Assembly (NCBI RefSeq): GCF_001552635.1
Contig: NZ_BCRO01000020.1
Span: 37,419 to 101,418, forward strand
DNA from: Actinomadura hibisca NBRC 15177
GTDB taxonomy: Bacteria > Actinomycetota > Actinomycetes > Streptosporangiales > Streptosporangiaceae
Direction: 5' to 3'
Length of the DNA: 64,000 bases
In this document: piece by piece, positions 25,637-34,694 of the stretch
Position numbering within the stretch: position 1 is the stretch's first letter
Layout of the letters: every line of letters begins with the position of its first letter
Notes under the pieces: generated by a model
The model's database searches: none
What the model was told of the DNA's origin: nothing
Seen by the model: the letters and a program-made list of their open reading frames with translations, nothing else
Program-made: the position numbers and the translations under genes

Positions 25637-26386
25637 TCACGAGGGCTTCTTTCGGTGGTGTTGGTTGCGCTCGTCTGGCAGAGGTTTCTTTCGCAGGTTC
25701 ACCTTCAGTTCGTCGCGGTGTGGGATTGAGGTGTATTGGACGACTTTCGTCCATGTCTCGCGTGGTTTCCAGTCCAGGCCGTTCGGCAAGCTCCAGCCTC
25801 GCCAGGCCGCTATCAGGCGCAGGATCGAGCCGCCCAGGATTCCTACCGCTGTGCCTACTACCAAGGGTGCGCCCAGGGCTGAGCACAGGACTTGCAGCGT
25901 TGCCACCAGGACCGCGATCGACGCGTACAGGGCGTTGCCTCCCAGGATCGCTGGGACTCGTTGCAGGAGCAGGTCTCTCGTTGCGCCGCCGCCTACGGCC
26001 GTCAGGGTGCCCAGCAGGATCGCCGGGCCTGAGCCCAGGCCCGCGGCCAGGGACATCTGTGCGCCTGCCGCCGCCCACAGGCTCAGGGCCGCGGCGTCCA
26101 GGATGTTGAAGATCTGGTTCCACGCCCGATGGTGCACGTTCAGGACGAACGCCAGCGTCGCGCCCGCCAGGGCCGTCGGGATGTAGAAGGGGTCGATCAG
26201 CGCCACCGGTGTGCCGTGTTGCAGCAGCGTGTCGCGCAGCACGCCGCCGCCCAGGCCCGAGATCCCCCCGATCACCAGGAAGCCGAACAGGTCCAGATTG
26301 CGTTGCCGGGCGATCGCGCCGCCCAGGATCGCGTTGGCCAGCACCCCGGCCAGGTCCAGCAGCGTTGTGATCGCCTCGAAACGCAC
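25637..26386 (-). CDS. TRIC-family (UPF0126) cation channel-like membrane protein
   Basis: The 249-residue integral membrane protein has two repeats of three helices. Each ends in a glycine-rich kink motif: GGISGLGGGVLRD in repeat 1 and LTAVGGGATRD in repeat 2. This is the TRIC/UPF0126 signature, and prokaryotic members form trimeric K+ channels. The basic C-terminal tail is cytoplasmic. GTG 26386 is the start. The downstream glycosyltransferase begins within tens of bases. Confidence 0.9.
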   Translation of the reverse strand: MRFEAITTLLDLAGVLANAILGGAIARQRNLDLFGFLVIGGISGLGGGVLRDTLLQHGTPVALIDPFYIPTALAGATLAFVLNVHHRAWNQIFNILDAAALSLWAAAGAQMSLAAGLGSGPAILLGTLTAVGGGATRDLLLQRVPAILGGNALYASIAVLVATLQVLCSALGAPLVVGTAVGILGGSILRLIAAWRGWSLPNGLDWKPRETWTKVVQYTSIPHRDELKVNLRKKPLPDERNQHHRKKPS

Positions 26387-26657
26387 CTGCGGATTCTATG
26401 GTCACCGTGCGTTAGCGGGCCGATGCTGTGGGGCGTTCTTCGGTATTTGCATTGCCGGACGGCCTGACGCCAGCAGCCAGGTCGGGAGCGCCGCGGCGGC
26501 GCCACCAGGCCCTCCGTCGCCGGATCCTCCCGCGTGGTCACCCGGGCGCGGGGCGGCGTAGCGGAGCTTTGGCAGTTCATTGCCCGGGTCGCAGCGGGGC
26601 TTTGATCCCTCCCGGAAAGATCACTTAGGGCGGGGGCCGACACGGTGGAGGGGTGCG

Positions 26658-27596
26658 ATGCGGGGCTGGCTGGCGGGGTGCGTCGTGCTCGTCGCCGTCG
26701 CCGGGTGCGGGTCGAGTGCCAAGGCCGACCCGATGCGCGACCAACAGTGGGCGCTGAACGCCATGAAGCTGCCCGGCGCTTGGAAGCGGGACGCCACCGG
26801 CAGGGGCGTCACCATCGCCGTCGTGGACACCGGGGCCGATCTCGGGCATCCCGACCTCAAGGACAACCTCGTCGACGGCTACGACTTCGTCGACAACGAC
26901 GATGAGCCCAAGGACCAGAACGGGCACGGCACCCATGTGTCCGGCATCGCGGCGGCCGTCACCGACAACGGCGTCGGCATCGCCGGGAGTGCGCCGGACG
27001 CCAGGATCATGCCGGTCCGGGCCTTGAACACCCTGAGGTCGGGCGACAACGCCACCATCACCAAAGCCATCCTCTGGGCCGCCGACCACGGCGCGAAGGT
27101 CATCAACCTCTCGCTCGGCGAGTCGGGGCTGATGTCGCGGCTCATCAAGGGCGGCGTCCTCAACCAGGCGTTCACCTACGCCCACGGCAAGGGCGCGGTG
27201 GTCGTCGCCGCCGCCGGGAACGACGGCACCGCCAAGCAGCCCTACAGGGTATCCACGCCGGTCCTGATCGTCGGGGCCAGCGACCAGCGGGGGCGGCCCG
27301 CCGAGTTCACCAACGTCGGCGCGCAGGAGCAGGTCACCGCGCCCGGCGTCGGCGTCCTGTCCACGCTGCCCACCTATCGGACGCCGGAGACCAAGGACGG
27401 CACCTCCGGTTACGGGCGGCTGGACGGCACCTCGATGGCCGCCCCGCAGGTGTCGGCGCTGGCCGCCCTGCTGGCCGGGCAGGGCCGGACACCCGACCAG
27501 ATCATGCAGACCATCCGGCAGACCGCCACCAATCCCGCCAGGGACCCGCGACTCGGGCTCGGCATCGTCGACGCGGCCGCGGCCGTGCAGCAATAG
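26658..27596 (+). CDS. Subtilisin-like serine protease, lipoprotein
   Basis: Peptidase family S8 with a full catalytic triad: Asp in VVDTGAD, His in NGHGTHVSG and Ser in GTSMAAPQ. The oxyanion Asn is in AAAGNDG. The N-terminus is a lipoprotein signal (WLAGCVVLVAVAGCGSS), so the enzyme is tethered outside the membrane. At 312 residues it is a compact single-domain protease without a visible propeptide. GGAGGGG precedes ATG 26658. A DUF1269 gene follows 18 nt after the stop, so the two are likely co-transcribed. Confidence 0.93.
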   Translation: MRGWLAGCVVLVAVAGCGSSAKADPMRDQQWALNAMKLPGAWKRDATGRGVTIAVVDTGADLGHPDLKDNLVDGYDFVDNDDEPKDQNGHGTHVSGIAAAVTDNGVGIAGSAPDARIMPVRALNTLRSGDNATITKAILWAADHGAKVINLSLGESGLMSRLIKGGVLNQAFTYAHGKGAVVVAAAGNDGTAKQPYRVSTPVLIVGASDQRGRPAEFTNVGAQEQVTAPGVGVLSTLPTYRTPETKDGTSGYGRLDGTSMAAPQVSALAALLAGQGRTPDQIMQTIRQTATNPARDPRLGLGIVDAAAAVQQ

Positions 27597-27614
27597 AACG
27601 GGGAGAAACCGCAC

Positions 27615-28151
27615 ATGAGCGACCTCATCGCCATCGCCTACGACGACCTGGCCACCGCCCAGCAGGCCCGCGACAAGCTCGTCCAGCTCCAGAAGGAGCA
27701 CGTCATCGAGCTGGAGGACGTGGTCGTCGTCGAGCGCAAGGACGACGGCAAGATCAAGCTGCACCAGGCCAACAGCCTCGTCGCCGGCGGCGCGCTGGGC
27801 GGGGCGGCCTGGGGCGGCCTCATCGGGCTCATCTTCTTCATGCCGCTGCTCGGCATGGCGATCGGCGGCGCGACCGGCGCGGCCGTGGGCGCGGCGACCG
27901 ACACCGGCGTGGACGACGACTTCATGCGCCGCCTCGGCGAGGGCCTGCGCCCCGGCGCGGCGGCGGTGTTCGTGCTGGTCGACAAGCGCAACCCGGACAA
28001 GGTCGTGCCCGAGATGGCGCAGTTCGGCGGCCAGATCATCCAGACGTCGTTGTCCACCGAGGACGAGCAGGGCCTGCGCGAGGCCGTCGAGACCTCCCGC
28101 TCCCACGCGGCGGCCGCGGCACCGGGCGCGTCCCGGGAGCAGGGCGCCTGA
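27615..28151 (+). CDS. DUF1269 membrane protein
   Basis: A 178-residue protein. The N-terminal alpha/beta part (LIAIAYDDLATAQQARDKL...) is followed by a Gly/Ala-rich hydrophobic hairpin (GALGGAAWGGLIGLIFFMPLLGMAIGGATGAAVGA). A second soluble stretch contains ALFVLV-like AAVFVLVDK. This is the DUF1269 layout; members are membrane-associated with no known activity and often appear beside ion-handling genes. GGGGAGAAA precedes the ATG. Its position between the protease and a K+ channel gene may reflect a stress or envelope role, which is inference. Confidence 0.88.
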   Translation: MSDLIAIAYDDLATAQQARDKLVQLQKEHVIELEDVVVVERKDDGKIKLHQANSLVAGGALGGAAWGGLIGLIFFMPLLGMAIGGATGAAVGAATDTGVDDDFMRRLGEGLRPGAAAVFVLVDKRNPDKVVPEMAQFGGQIIQTSLSTEDEQGLREAVETSRSHAAAAAPGASREQGA

Positions 28152-28200
28152 CCCGTCCGCGCCCGGCGGCGGAGGCGTCGCCGGGCGCGGGGACGCCCCC

Positions 28201-28686
28201 ATGAGCGACCCCGACCTGCGCCGCCGCGTCCGCGCCTGGCTGAACGCGACGATCACCGCCGTGGTGATCGTCGGGGTCTAGTTCACCCTCCCGCTGCATC
28301 CGCGCGACCGTCTGCTGCCGCGTGTCCTGCTGCTGGCCCTCGGCCTCGCCGCCGTCACCTGGCTGGTCGGCCTCCAGGTCCAGCGGGCGCTGGGCCCCGA
28401 GCGGCTGCTCACCGAGCAGATCGCCCTGCTGCTCACGGTCGTGACGCTGGTCGTGGCGTTCTTCGCGGCGGTCTACTTCCTGCTCGCCTGGCAGTTCGAC
28501 GGCATCGGCACACGCCTGGACGCCCTCTACTTCGCGATGACGACGCTGGGCACCGTCGGCTTCGGCGACATCGTCGCCGTCGGGCAGGCCGCGCGCGCCG
28601 TCGTCACCGTGCAGACGGCCTTCGACCTGCTCGTCGTCACCACGGCGTTGTCGCTGGTCGTCGGCGCGCTGCGCCGCCGTCCCTAG
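28201..28686 (+). pseudogene. Two-pore-domain-type K+ channel with an in-frame stop
   Basis: ATG 28201 opens MSDPDLRRRVRAWLNATITAVVIVGV, then TAG (28279-28281), then FTLPLHP and several membrane helices in the same frame. The pore helix and selectivity filter are TTLGTVGFGD, typical of K+ channels (TxGFGD). Without the stop the protein would have 161 residues. TAG probably replaced a tyrosine codon (TAC/TAT). Alternative starts downstream (GTG 28441) keep only the final helices and filter. It is dead, read through, or a sequencing error. The stop overlaps tail-to-tail with the Lrp gene. Confidence 0.75.
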
Positions 28687-29171
28687 CGGGAGCGGCGGCG
28701 CTCCTCGTCGGCCAGCAGCGGCGCGATCCGGAACGGCACCTGGTGGGTCAGCACGATCGAGGTGGTGCTGCGCCGCACGCCGGGGCAGGCCAGGATCGAG
28801 TCGATCACCTCGTGGAGCTGCTTGCCGTTGGGCGCGACCGCGCGCACCAGCAGGTCGCCCTGGCCGGTGATGCCGAGGACCTCCAGCACGCGCGGGATCG
28901 TCGCCAGCGCCGCCGACGCCTCGGCGATGCGGCCCTGCGCGACCTCCAGGGTCACGAACGCGGTCAGCTCGAAGCCCAGCGCGCCGAGGTCCACCTCGCG
29001 GCCGCGGTGCCCGATCACGCCGTCGCGTTCCAGCCGCTCGACGCGCGAGTGCGCGGTGTTGCGGGCGATGCCGAGCTTGGCGGCCAATTCGGTCACGCCG
29101 ATGCGCGGCTGCTCGACCAGGCGGCGCAGGATCTGGATGTCGAGCAGGTTGACGCGCATCACATCGCTCAT
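28683..29171 (-). CDS. Lrp/AsnC family regulator
   Basis: The 162-residue protein has an N-terminal helix-turn-helix (VTELAAKLGIARNTAHSRVERLERDGVI) and a RAM/AsnC effector domain (GITGQGDLLVRAVAPN). The start ATG at 29171 follows GAGAA; a second ATG at 29159 is possible. It is divergent from the indolepyruvate oxidoreductase gene with a clean palindrome between them. The likely job is control of that enzyme, and of itself, in response to an amino acid, plausibly an aromatic one. Confidence 0.92.
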   Translation of the reverse strand: MSDVMRVNLLDIQILRRLVEQPRIGVTELAAKLGIARNTAHSRVERLERDGVIGHRGREVDLGALGFELTAFVTLEVAQGRIAEASAALATIPRVLEVLGITGQGDLLVRAVAPNGKQLHEVIDSILACPGVRRSTTSIVLTHQVPFRIAPLLADEERRRSR

Positions 29172-29197
29172 TTCTCGAAACGGGGCGTGCCTGGACC

Positions 29198-29212
29198 TGA
29201 GCAATCCGCTCA
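29198..29212. promoter_or_regulatory. Palindrome in the Lrp/IOR divergent region
   Basis: TGAGCAATCCGCTCA has perfect 5-bp arms and a 5-nt centre. This fits the 15-bp Lrp/AsnC operator type. It lies 27 bp upstream of the regulator start and ~83 bp upstream of the oxidoreductase. Confidence 0.6.
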
Positions 29213-29294
29213 ATTATGCGCCCGTCATCTTGCAGGTCGCTCAGCGGGGAGGGTGAATGATCCTCATCACACCGTGTTGAACCAGAGGTGAAGC

Positions 29295-32200
29295 ATGACC
29301 GTTTCCGCCCCGCTCCGGGACCGGCTGGAGCTGGAGACCGGCCGGATCGCCCTCGGCGGCGTCCAGGCCCTCGTCCGCCTGGTGCTGGACCAGAGGCGCG
29401 CCGACGCGCTGCGGGGTTGGTCCACCGCCGGGTTCGTCTCGGGTTACCGGGGTTCGCCCCTCGGCGGCCTCGACCAGCAGCTCCAGCGGGCGGGCAAGCT
29501 GCTGGACGCCCACGACATCCGCTTCATCCCGGGCGTCAACGAGGAGCTGGCCGCCACCGCCGTCTACGGGTCGCAGCTCGTCCCGCAGCTCCCCGACCCG
29601 CGCTTCGAGGGCGTGTTCGGGCTCTGGTACGGCAAGGCCCCGGGCGTGGACCGGTCGCTGGACGCCTTCAAGCACGCCAACTGGCTCGGCACCACCGAGC
29701 GCGGCGGCGTGCTGGTGGTCGCCGGGGACGACCCGTCCTGCAAGTCCTCCACCCTCCCCTCGGCCACCGAGGGCGCGCTCGCCGACGCGTTCATGCCGGT
29801 GCTGGTGCCCGCCTCGGTCGGCGACGTGCTGCGCCTCGGCCGCTACGGCTACGAGATGTCGCGCTACTCGGGCGCCTGGGTCGGCTTCAAGATCATCACC
29901 GACGTGGCCGACGCGCACGAGGTCGTGGACGTCGCCCCCGTCGGCGCGCCGGTGCTGCCGGAGTTCGCCTGGCGCGGGCGGCCCTGGAAGCCGACCCGCA
30001 AGGCCGGCATCGACATCAAGACCACCACCGCCATGGAGCCGGAGGTGCTGGAAGGACGGCTGGAGGCCGCCGCCGCGTTCGCCGCCGCCAACCGGCTCGA
30101 CCGCGTCGAGGGCGCGACGGGCGAGGCCCGCGTCGGACTGGTCGCCGCGGGCCGCACCTACCTGGAGCTGCGCGAGGCCCTGGACCGGCTCGGCCTGGAC
30201 GACGCCGCGCTGGAGCGGCGCGGCGTGCGGCTGCTGCGCCTGGCGATGATCCACCCGCTGCACCGCGACGGCATCCGCGCGTTCGCCGCCGGGCTCGACG
30301 AGATCGTGGTGGTGGAGGAGAAGCGGCCGTTCGTGGAGTCGCAGATCCGCGACATCCTCTACGACCTGCCCGAGCGCCCGGCGGTGCTGGGCAAGCGCGG
30401 CCCCGACGGCGCGGCGCTGATCCCCGCCGACGGCGGCCTGGAGGCCGACCGCATCACCCGCGCGCTGGCCCGGCTGCTGGCCGACCGGCTCGGCGAGGAG
30501 CACCTGGACCTGCGGCACCCGGTGCTGAAGCCGCGCGTCCCGAAGATCAACATGCTGGCCCCGGCGCGCACGCCGTACTTCTGCTCGGGCTGCCCGCACA
30601 ACCGGTCCACGGCCGTGCCGGAGGACTCGCTGGCGGCGGGCGGCATCGGCTGCCACATCATGAGCGTGTTCATGGACCGCAGCCTCGGCACCACCCAGAT
30701 GGGCGGCGAGGGCGCGATGTGGGTGGGCGCGGCGCCGTTCAGCGGCACCGAGCACATGTTCCAGAACATCGGCGACGGCACGTTCTTCCACTCCGGCAGC
30801 CTGGCGATCCGGCAGGCCGTCGCGGCGGACACCAACATCACCTACAAGCTGCTGTACAACAACGCGGTCGCGATGACCGGCGGCCAGGACGCCGACGGCG
30901 GCGCGGACCCGGTGACCGTCACGCGCATGTTGCACGCCGAGGGCGTCGCGAAGATCATCGTGGTGGCCGACGACCCGGGCAAGTACCCGCGCGGCACCGA
31001 CTGGGCCCCGGGCGTGACGGTCCGGCACCGCGACGAGATGGACGCCGTGCAGCGCGAACTGCGTGACGTCCCGGGCGTCACCGTGGTGCTGTACGACCAG
31101 GCGTGCGCGGCCGAGACGCGGCGCAAGCGCAAGCGCGGCCAGGCCCCCGACCCGGTCACCCGCGTGCTGATCAACGAGGCGGTGTGCGAGGGCTGCGGCG
31201 ACTGCGGCACCAAGTCCAACTGCCTGAGCGTGGAGCCGGTCGAGACCGAGTTCGGCCGCAAGACGCAGATCAACCAGACCTCCTGCAACAAGGACTACTC
31301 CTGCCTGGACGGCGACTGCCCGTCGTTCGTCACCGTCGTGCCGGGCAAGAAGAAGTCGCGCGCGCAGGGCCTGCCGGAGATCGGCGAGCTGGGCGAGCTG
31401 GCCGACCGCCCGCACACCGGCGACGTGCTGCTGGTCGGCATCGGCGGCACCGGCGTCGTCACCGTCAACCAGGTGCTGGCGACCGCCGCGCTGCTGGACG
31501 GCGTGCACGCCCGCACCCTCGACCAGACCGGCCTGAGCCAGAAGGCGGGCGCGGTGGTGTCGCACCTGCGCGTCACCGGGACCGACCGCGACCGGCCCGG
31601 CCAGATCGGCGCGGGCGGCGCGGACGCGTACCTGGTGTTCGACGCGCTCGCCGGGACCAGCGAGACGAACCTGCGGCGCTGCGCCACCGACCGGACCGGC
31701 GCTGTGGTGTCCACCGGCGAGGTCCCGACCGGCCAGATGATCGTGGACGTGACCGCCAAGCTGCCGCCGTCGGCCGACCTGGTCGGGCAGATCGCGGCGC
31801 GCACCCGCGCCGACCGGATGGTGGCGTTCGACGCGCTGGCGCTGGCCGAGCGCTGGTTCGGCAACTCCGCCCCGGCCAACTTCATCGTGGTGGGCGCGGC
31901 CTACCAGGCGGGGCTGCTGCCGCTGTCGGCCAAGGCCGTCGAGGAGGCCATCGAGGTCAACGGGGTGCAGGTGGCCGCGAACGTGCAGGCGTTCCGCGCG
32001 GGCCGTCGCATGGTGCTGGACCCCGCGTGGGCGCGCGTGGAGGAGCCCGCCCCGGCGGCCGTCCCAGTGGGCGACGACCTGGCGTCGGTGCTGCGCGTGC
32101 GCGTCCCGGACCTGGTCAAGTACCAGAACGCGACGCTGGCGCGCCGCTACCTCGACACCGTCCGCGGCGTCGAGCGGGCGGAGAAGGCGGCGGGCGTCGC

Positions 32201-32711
32201 CGGGCAGCGCCTCGCGACCGCCGTGGCGCGCAACCTGTACAAGCTGATGGCCTACAAGGACGAGTACGAGGTCGCGCGGCTGCACCTGGACCCGGCGCTG
32301 CGGCGGCGGGTGGAGGAGCAGTTCGGCGCGGGCTCTGAGATCAAGTACATGCTGCACCCGCCGATCCTGCGGGCGCTGGGCATGGACAAGAAGATCGCGC
32401 TCGGGAAGACGGCCAAGCCCGCCTTCTACGCGCTGCGAGCGATGCGCGGGCTGCGCGGCACGCCGCTGGACCCGTTCGGCCTGGCCGAGCAGCGGCGGGT
32501 GGAGCGCCGCCTGGTCGCCGACTACCTCGCGGTGGTCGAGCGGCTGATGGCGGAGCTGGACGAGGCGCGGCACGGACTGGCGGTGGAGATCGCGGAGCTG
32601 CCGGACATGATCCGCGGCTACGAGGACGTCAAGACCGCCAACGTGGCCCGCTACCAGGACCGGCTGGGCGAGCTGCTGGTCCGCTGGAACAGCGCGCCGG
32701 TCCCCGCCTAG
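29295..32711 (+). CDS. Indolepyruvate:ferredoxin oxidoreductase, single-chain
   Basis: The 1138-residue protein fuses what is IorA and IorB elsewhere. An N-terminal TPP/pyrimidine domain (FVSGYRGSPLGGLD) is followed by a C-terminal TPP domain from ~425 (FCSGCPHNRST, GGEGAMW). A ferredoxin-like 4Fe-4S region lies at ~630 (CEGCGDCG) with more Cys after it (SCNKDYSCLDGDC). A gamma domain starts at ~712 (GIGGTGVVTVNQV, LDQTGLSQKAGAV). It oxidatively decarboxylates aryl pyruvates to acyl-CoA and reduces ferredoxin, as in aromatic amino acid breakdown. GAGGTGA precedes the ATG. A hairpin terminator follows. Confidence 0.95.
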   Translation: MTVSAPLRDRLELETGRIALGGVQALVRLVLDQRRADALRGWSTAGFVSGYRGSPLGGLDQQLQRAGKLLDAHDIRFIPGVNEELAATAVYGSQLVPQLPDPRFEGVFGLWYGKAPGVDRSLDAFKHANWLGTTERGGVLVVAGDDPSCKSSTLPSATEGALADAFMPVLVPASVGDVLRLGRYGYEMSRYSGAWVGFKIITDVADAHEVVDVAPVGAPVLPEFAWRGRPWKPTRKAGIDIKTTTAMEPEVLEGRLEAAAAFAAANRLDRVEGATGEARVGLVAAGRTYLELREALDRLGLDDAALERRGVRLLRLAMIHPLHRDGIRAFAAGLDEIVVVEEKRPFVESQIRDILYDLPERPAVLGKRGPDGAALIPADGGLEADRITRALARLLADRLGEEHLDLRHPVLKPRVPKINMLAPARTPYFCSGCPHNRSTAVPEDSLAAGGIGCHIMSVFMDRSLGTTQMGGEGAMWVGAAPFSGTEHMFQNIGDGTFFHSGSLAIRQAVAADTNITYKLLYNNAVAMTGGQDADGGADPVTVTRMLHAEGVAKIIVVADDPGKYPRGTDWAPGVTVRHRDEMDAVQRELRDVPGVTVVLYDQACAAETRRKRKRGQAPDPVTRVLINEAVCEGCGDCGTKSNCLSVEPVETEFGRKTQINQTSCNKDYSCLDGDCPSFVTVVPGKKKSRAQGLPEIGELGELADRPHTGDVLLVGIGGTGVVTVNQVLATAALLDGVHARTLDQTGLSQKAGAVVSHLRVTGTDRDRPGQIGAGGADAYLVFDALAGTSETNLRRCATDRTGAVVSTGEVPTGQMIVDVTAKLPPSADLVGQIAARTRADRMVAFDALALAERWFGNSAPANFIVVGAAYQAGLLPLSAKAVEEAIEVNGVQVAANVQAFRAGRRMVLDPAWARVEEPAPAAVPVGDDLASVLRVRVPDLVKYQNATLARRYLDTVRGVERAEKAAGVAGQRLATAVARNLYKLMAYKDEYEVARLHLDPALRRRVEEQFGAGSEIKYMLHPPILRALGMDKKIALGKTAKPAFYALRAMRGLRGTPLDPFGLAEQRRVERRLVADYLAVVERLMAELDEARHGLAVEIAELPDMIRGYEDVKTANVARYQDRLGELLVRWNSAPVPA

Positions 32712-32725
32712 CGGCCCTTTCAGGC

Positions 32726-32773
32726 AGCGGCCCCGCCCTCCCGGTCAACGACGCCCGGGACGGCGGGGCCGCT
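32726..32773 (+). terminator. Terminator of the oxidoreductase gene
   Basis: A 12-bp near-perfect stem AGCGGCCCCGCC/GGCGGGGCCGCT encloses a smaller CCCGG..CCGGG stem. Confidence 0.75.
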
Positions 32774-32859
32774 CTGTTCCCGCCCGCCGCCGGGGACATA
32801 CCGACCGGCCGGTACGCTCGGCGGCCGGAGCGCCGTTCCCGAGCAAGGAGCAGATGACC

Positions 32860-33714
32860 ATGGTTTCCCCCGCCCTCGCCCGCCGTGCCTGGCGGGACGT
32901 GGAACCCCTGCACACGATGATCTACTTCGTGCCGGAGGCCCCGGCCGCCTACGCCGAGATCGGCGTGACCGACACGGCGATGGGCTACTTCGGCTCGCGC
33001 GCGGCGCCGATGGGCCGCGCGTCGGCCGAGGTCGTGCACGCCACGTTCTTCAACTTCAGCCCGGCGCTGGTGCACTACGCCGTCCCGGCAGTCTGGGACG
33101 TCGCCGCGCCCGAGGCACTGGTGGCAGCGCGTCTCAAGGCGGCTGACCAGGCACTGCGACGCGGCCTGGGCGAGGCCGTCGACACGCCGGACCTCGCCGA
33201 GGCGGCCGAGCTGACCCGTCGAGCCGCGCTGGCGGCCACCGAGCGTCCCGAGGGCCGCCCGCTGTTCGCGGCGCACGCGGCGCTGCCGTGGCCGGACGCG
33301 CCGCACCTGGTGTTGTGGCACGCCCAGACGCTGCTGCGGGAGTTCCGTGGGGACGGGCACATCGCGGCGCTGGTGCTGGCGGGGGTGACGGGCCTGGAGG
33401 CGAACCTGCTGCACGCGGCGTCGGGCGAGATCTCGCCGCGCTTCCTGACCAGCACGCGGGCGTGGTCGGCGGAGCAGTGGAGCGAGGGGGCGGAGCGGCT
33501 GCGGTCGGCGGGCCTGCTGACCGCCGACGCGGAACTGAAGCTGTCGGAGGACGGCGCGCGGCTGCGCCAGGAGATCGAGGACCGCACGGACGAGGCGTCA
33601 GTCCCGGCCTACGCGGCGTTGGGCGAGGAGGGCTGCGAGCGCCTGCGCGAGCTGGCCCGCCCGCTGCGCCGCGCGGCGGTGGACGCGGGCCTTTTGGGCC
33701 GCGCGGGCAAGTAG
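32860..33714 (+). CDS. SCO6745-like protein
   Basis: The ~284-residue, mostly helical protein has the features of the SCO6745 family. N-terminal ARRAWRDVEPLHTMIYFVPEA is followed by YFGSRAAPMGRASAEVVHATFFNFSP. The C-terminal half (LRSAGLLTADAELKLSEDGARLRQEIEDRTD) resembles the winged-helix part of MarR-like proteins. AAGGAG lies 9 nt from ATG 32860 and only 3 nt from ATG 32854, so I use 32860. Biochemical role unknown; DNA binding is possible. A terminator follows at once. Confidence 0.85.
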   Translation: MVSPALARRAWRDVEPLHTMIYFVPEAPAAYAEIGVTDTAMGYFGSRAAPMGRASAEVVHATFFNFSPALVHYAVPAVWDVAAPEALVAARLKAADQALRRGLGEAVDTPDLAEAAELTRRAALAATERPEGRPLFAAHAALPWPDAPHLVLWHAQTLLREFRGDGHIAALVLAGVTGLEANLLHAASGEISPRFLTSTRAWSAEQWSEGAERLRSAGLLTADAELKLSEDGARLRQEIEDRTDEASVPAYAALGEEGCERLRELARPLRRAAVDAGLLGRAGK

Positions 33715-33726
33715 CCGGAACAGGTC

Positions 33727-33752
33727 GGGGGCCTCGCTGCGGCGAGGCCCCC
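33727..33752 (+). terminator. Hairpin terminator, first of a near-duplicate pair
   Basis: GGGGCCTCGC pairs with GCGAGGCCCC around TGCG. It is followed by CGATGCGTGT and TGGGTC. A near copy with the same downstream words lies at 34652-34679. Confidence 0.75.
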
Positions 33753-33798
33753 GATGCGTGTCATGGGTCCGCGTCTGCTGGCGGGCCGGTGAGCGAGG

Positions 33799-34467
33799 TC
33801 AGTCCCGGGTCCAGAAGTGCCACTTCAGATCTCGGGAGATCTCCCAGGCCGGGTCGGGCAGCCAGTCGGGCTGCGGCGACCAGCCGGGGTGGGGCTGCGG
33901 CCAGGTCGGCGGGGCCTGGAACCGCCAGGACGCCGCCGAGCCGGGGGCGAACCGTTCCAACTGCTCGGCGACCATCTCCTGGCTGGTGATCGCGCCTTGC
34001 CAGGTGTCGCGCCACGCCTGGTGGGAGGCGGAGAGCTGCATCCGGGCGAACTCGGCGTGCAGGTCGGCGAGTTGGTGGAAGGTATCCAGCTCGTCGCGGT
34101 ACTGGCGCGAGAGCCGCCGCTCCAGCTCCGACAACACGGCCTGGTTCCGCTCGAAGAGGTGCTGGAGTCCGTCGGCCTTGCGCTTGAGCAGGGTCGTTTC
34201 GACGATCTCCTCCTCGAAGGCGTAGCGAACCCGCAGGAGGATGTTCGCCAGGCCCATCTGCGCCTGCCGCCGATCGCCGTCGACCCGCGAGCCGGTGTCG
34301 ATCACGGCACCGTAGATCTCGTCGAACACCGTCACCTCGGCCTGGACGCGCTCACGCTGGTGTATGAGCCGGGTGTAGTCCTTGAAGTCCGCGAGGTGCT
34401 CCTCGACGGCCTCGTCCCATTCCTCGATGAGGCGTTCGCGTTCATCGACCAGCTCGTCCACCGACAT
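33799..34467 (-). CDS. Coiled-coil protein of unknown function
   Basis: A 222-residue protein. Residues ~1-150 are strongly charged and helical (DELVDERERLIEEWDEAVEEH..., LLKRKADGLQHLFERNQAVLSELERRL) and likely form a coiled coil. The C-terminal ~50 residues are Pro/Trp-rich (PPTWPQPHPGWSPQPDWLPDP). No known domain. GGAGCGGGGAG precedes the ATG at 34467. It stands between two near-identical terminators. Function unknown. Confidence 0.75.
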   Translation of the reverse strand: MSVDELVDERERLIEEWDEAVEEHLADFKDYTRLIHQRERVQAEVTVFDEIYGAVIDTGSRVDGDRRQAQMGLANILLRVRYAFEEEIVETTLLKRKADGLQHLFERNQAVLSELERRLSRQYRDELDTFHQLADLHAEFARMQLSASHQAWRDTWQGAITSQEMVAEQLERFAPGSAASWRFQAPPTWPQPHPGWSPQPDWLPDPAWEISRDLKWHFWTRD

Positions 34468-34651
34468 GGCGCTCCCCGCTCCGTCCGGTTTTACGGCGAT
34501 TTCGCCCCAACCTAGATCATCAACGGGACCTCTTGGGGGTGGGGCTCGGGTGGGGGATGGCCGCCCATGGCCACGTGGCCGGAAGCCGATGCACGAGTGG
34601 GCGCGGTCGCTTCGTCGCGAGCGTGAACGTCGGACTGCTCGAAAACAGATC

Positions 34652-34679
34652 GGGGGGCCTCGCCGTGGCGAGGCCCCCC
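34652..34679 (-). terminator. Hairpin terminator, second of a near-duplicate pair
   Basis: GGGGGGCCTCGC pairs with GCGAGGCCCCCC around CGTG/GTGG. It lies just downstream of dapD (minus strand) and resembles 33727-33752, including the flanking CGATGCGTGT. The rest of 34468-34651 holds no gene. Confidence 0.75.
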
Positions 34680-34694
34680 GATGCGTGTTCTGGG

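Noticed and set aside
29241..32573. 1110-codon minus-strand frame opposite the indolepyruvate oxidoreductase
   Set aside because: His/Arg/Val-rich shadow ORF; no start context, domain or codon signature.
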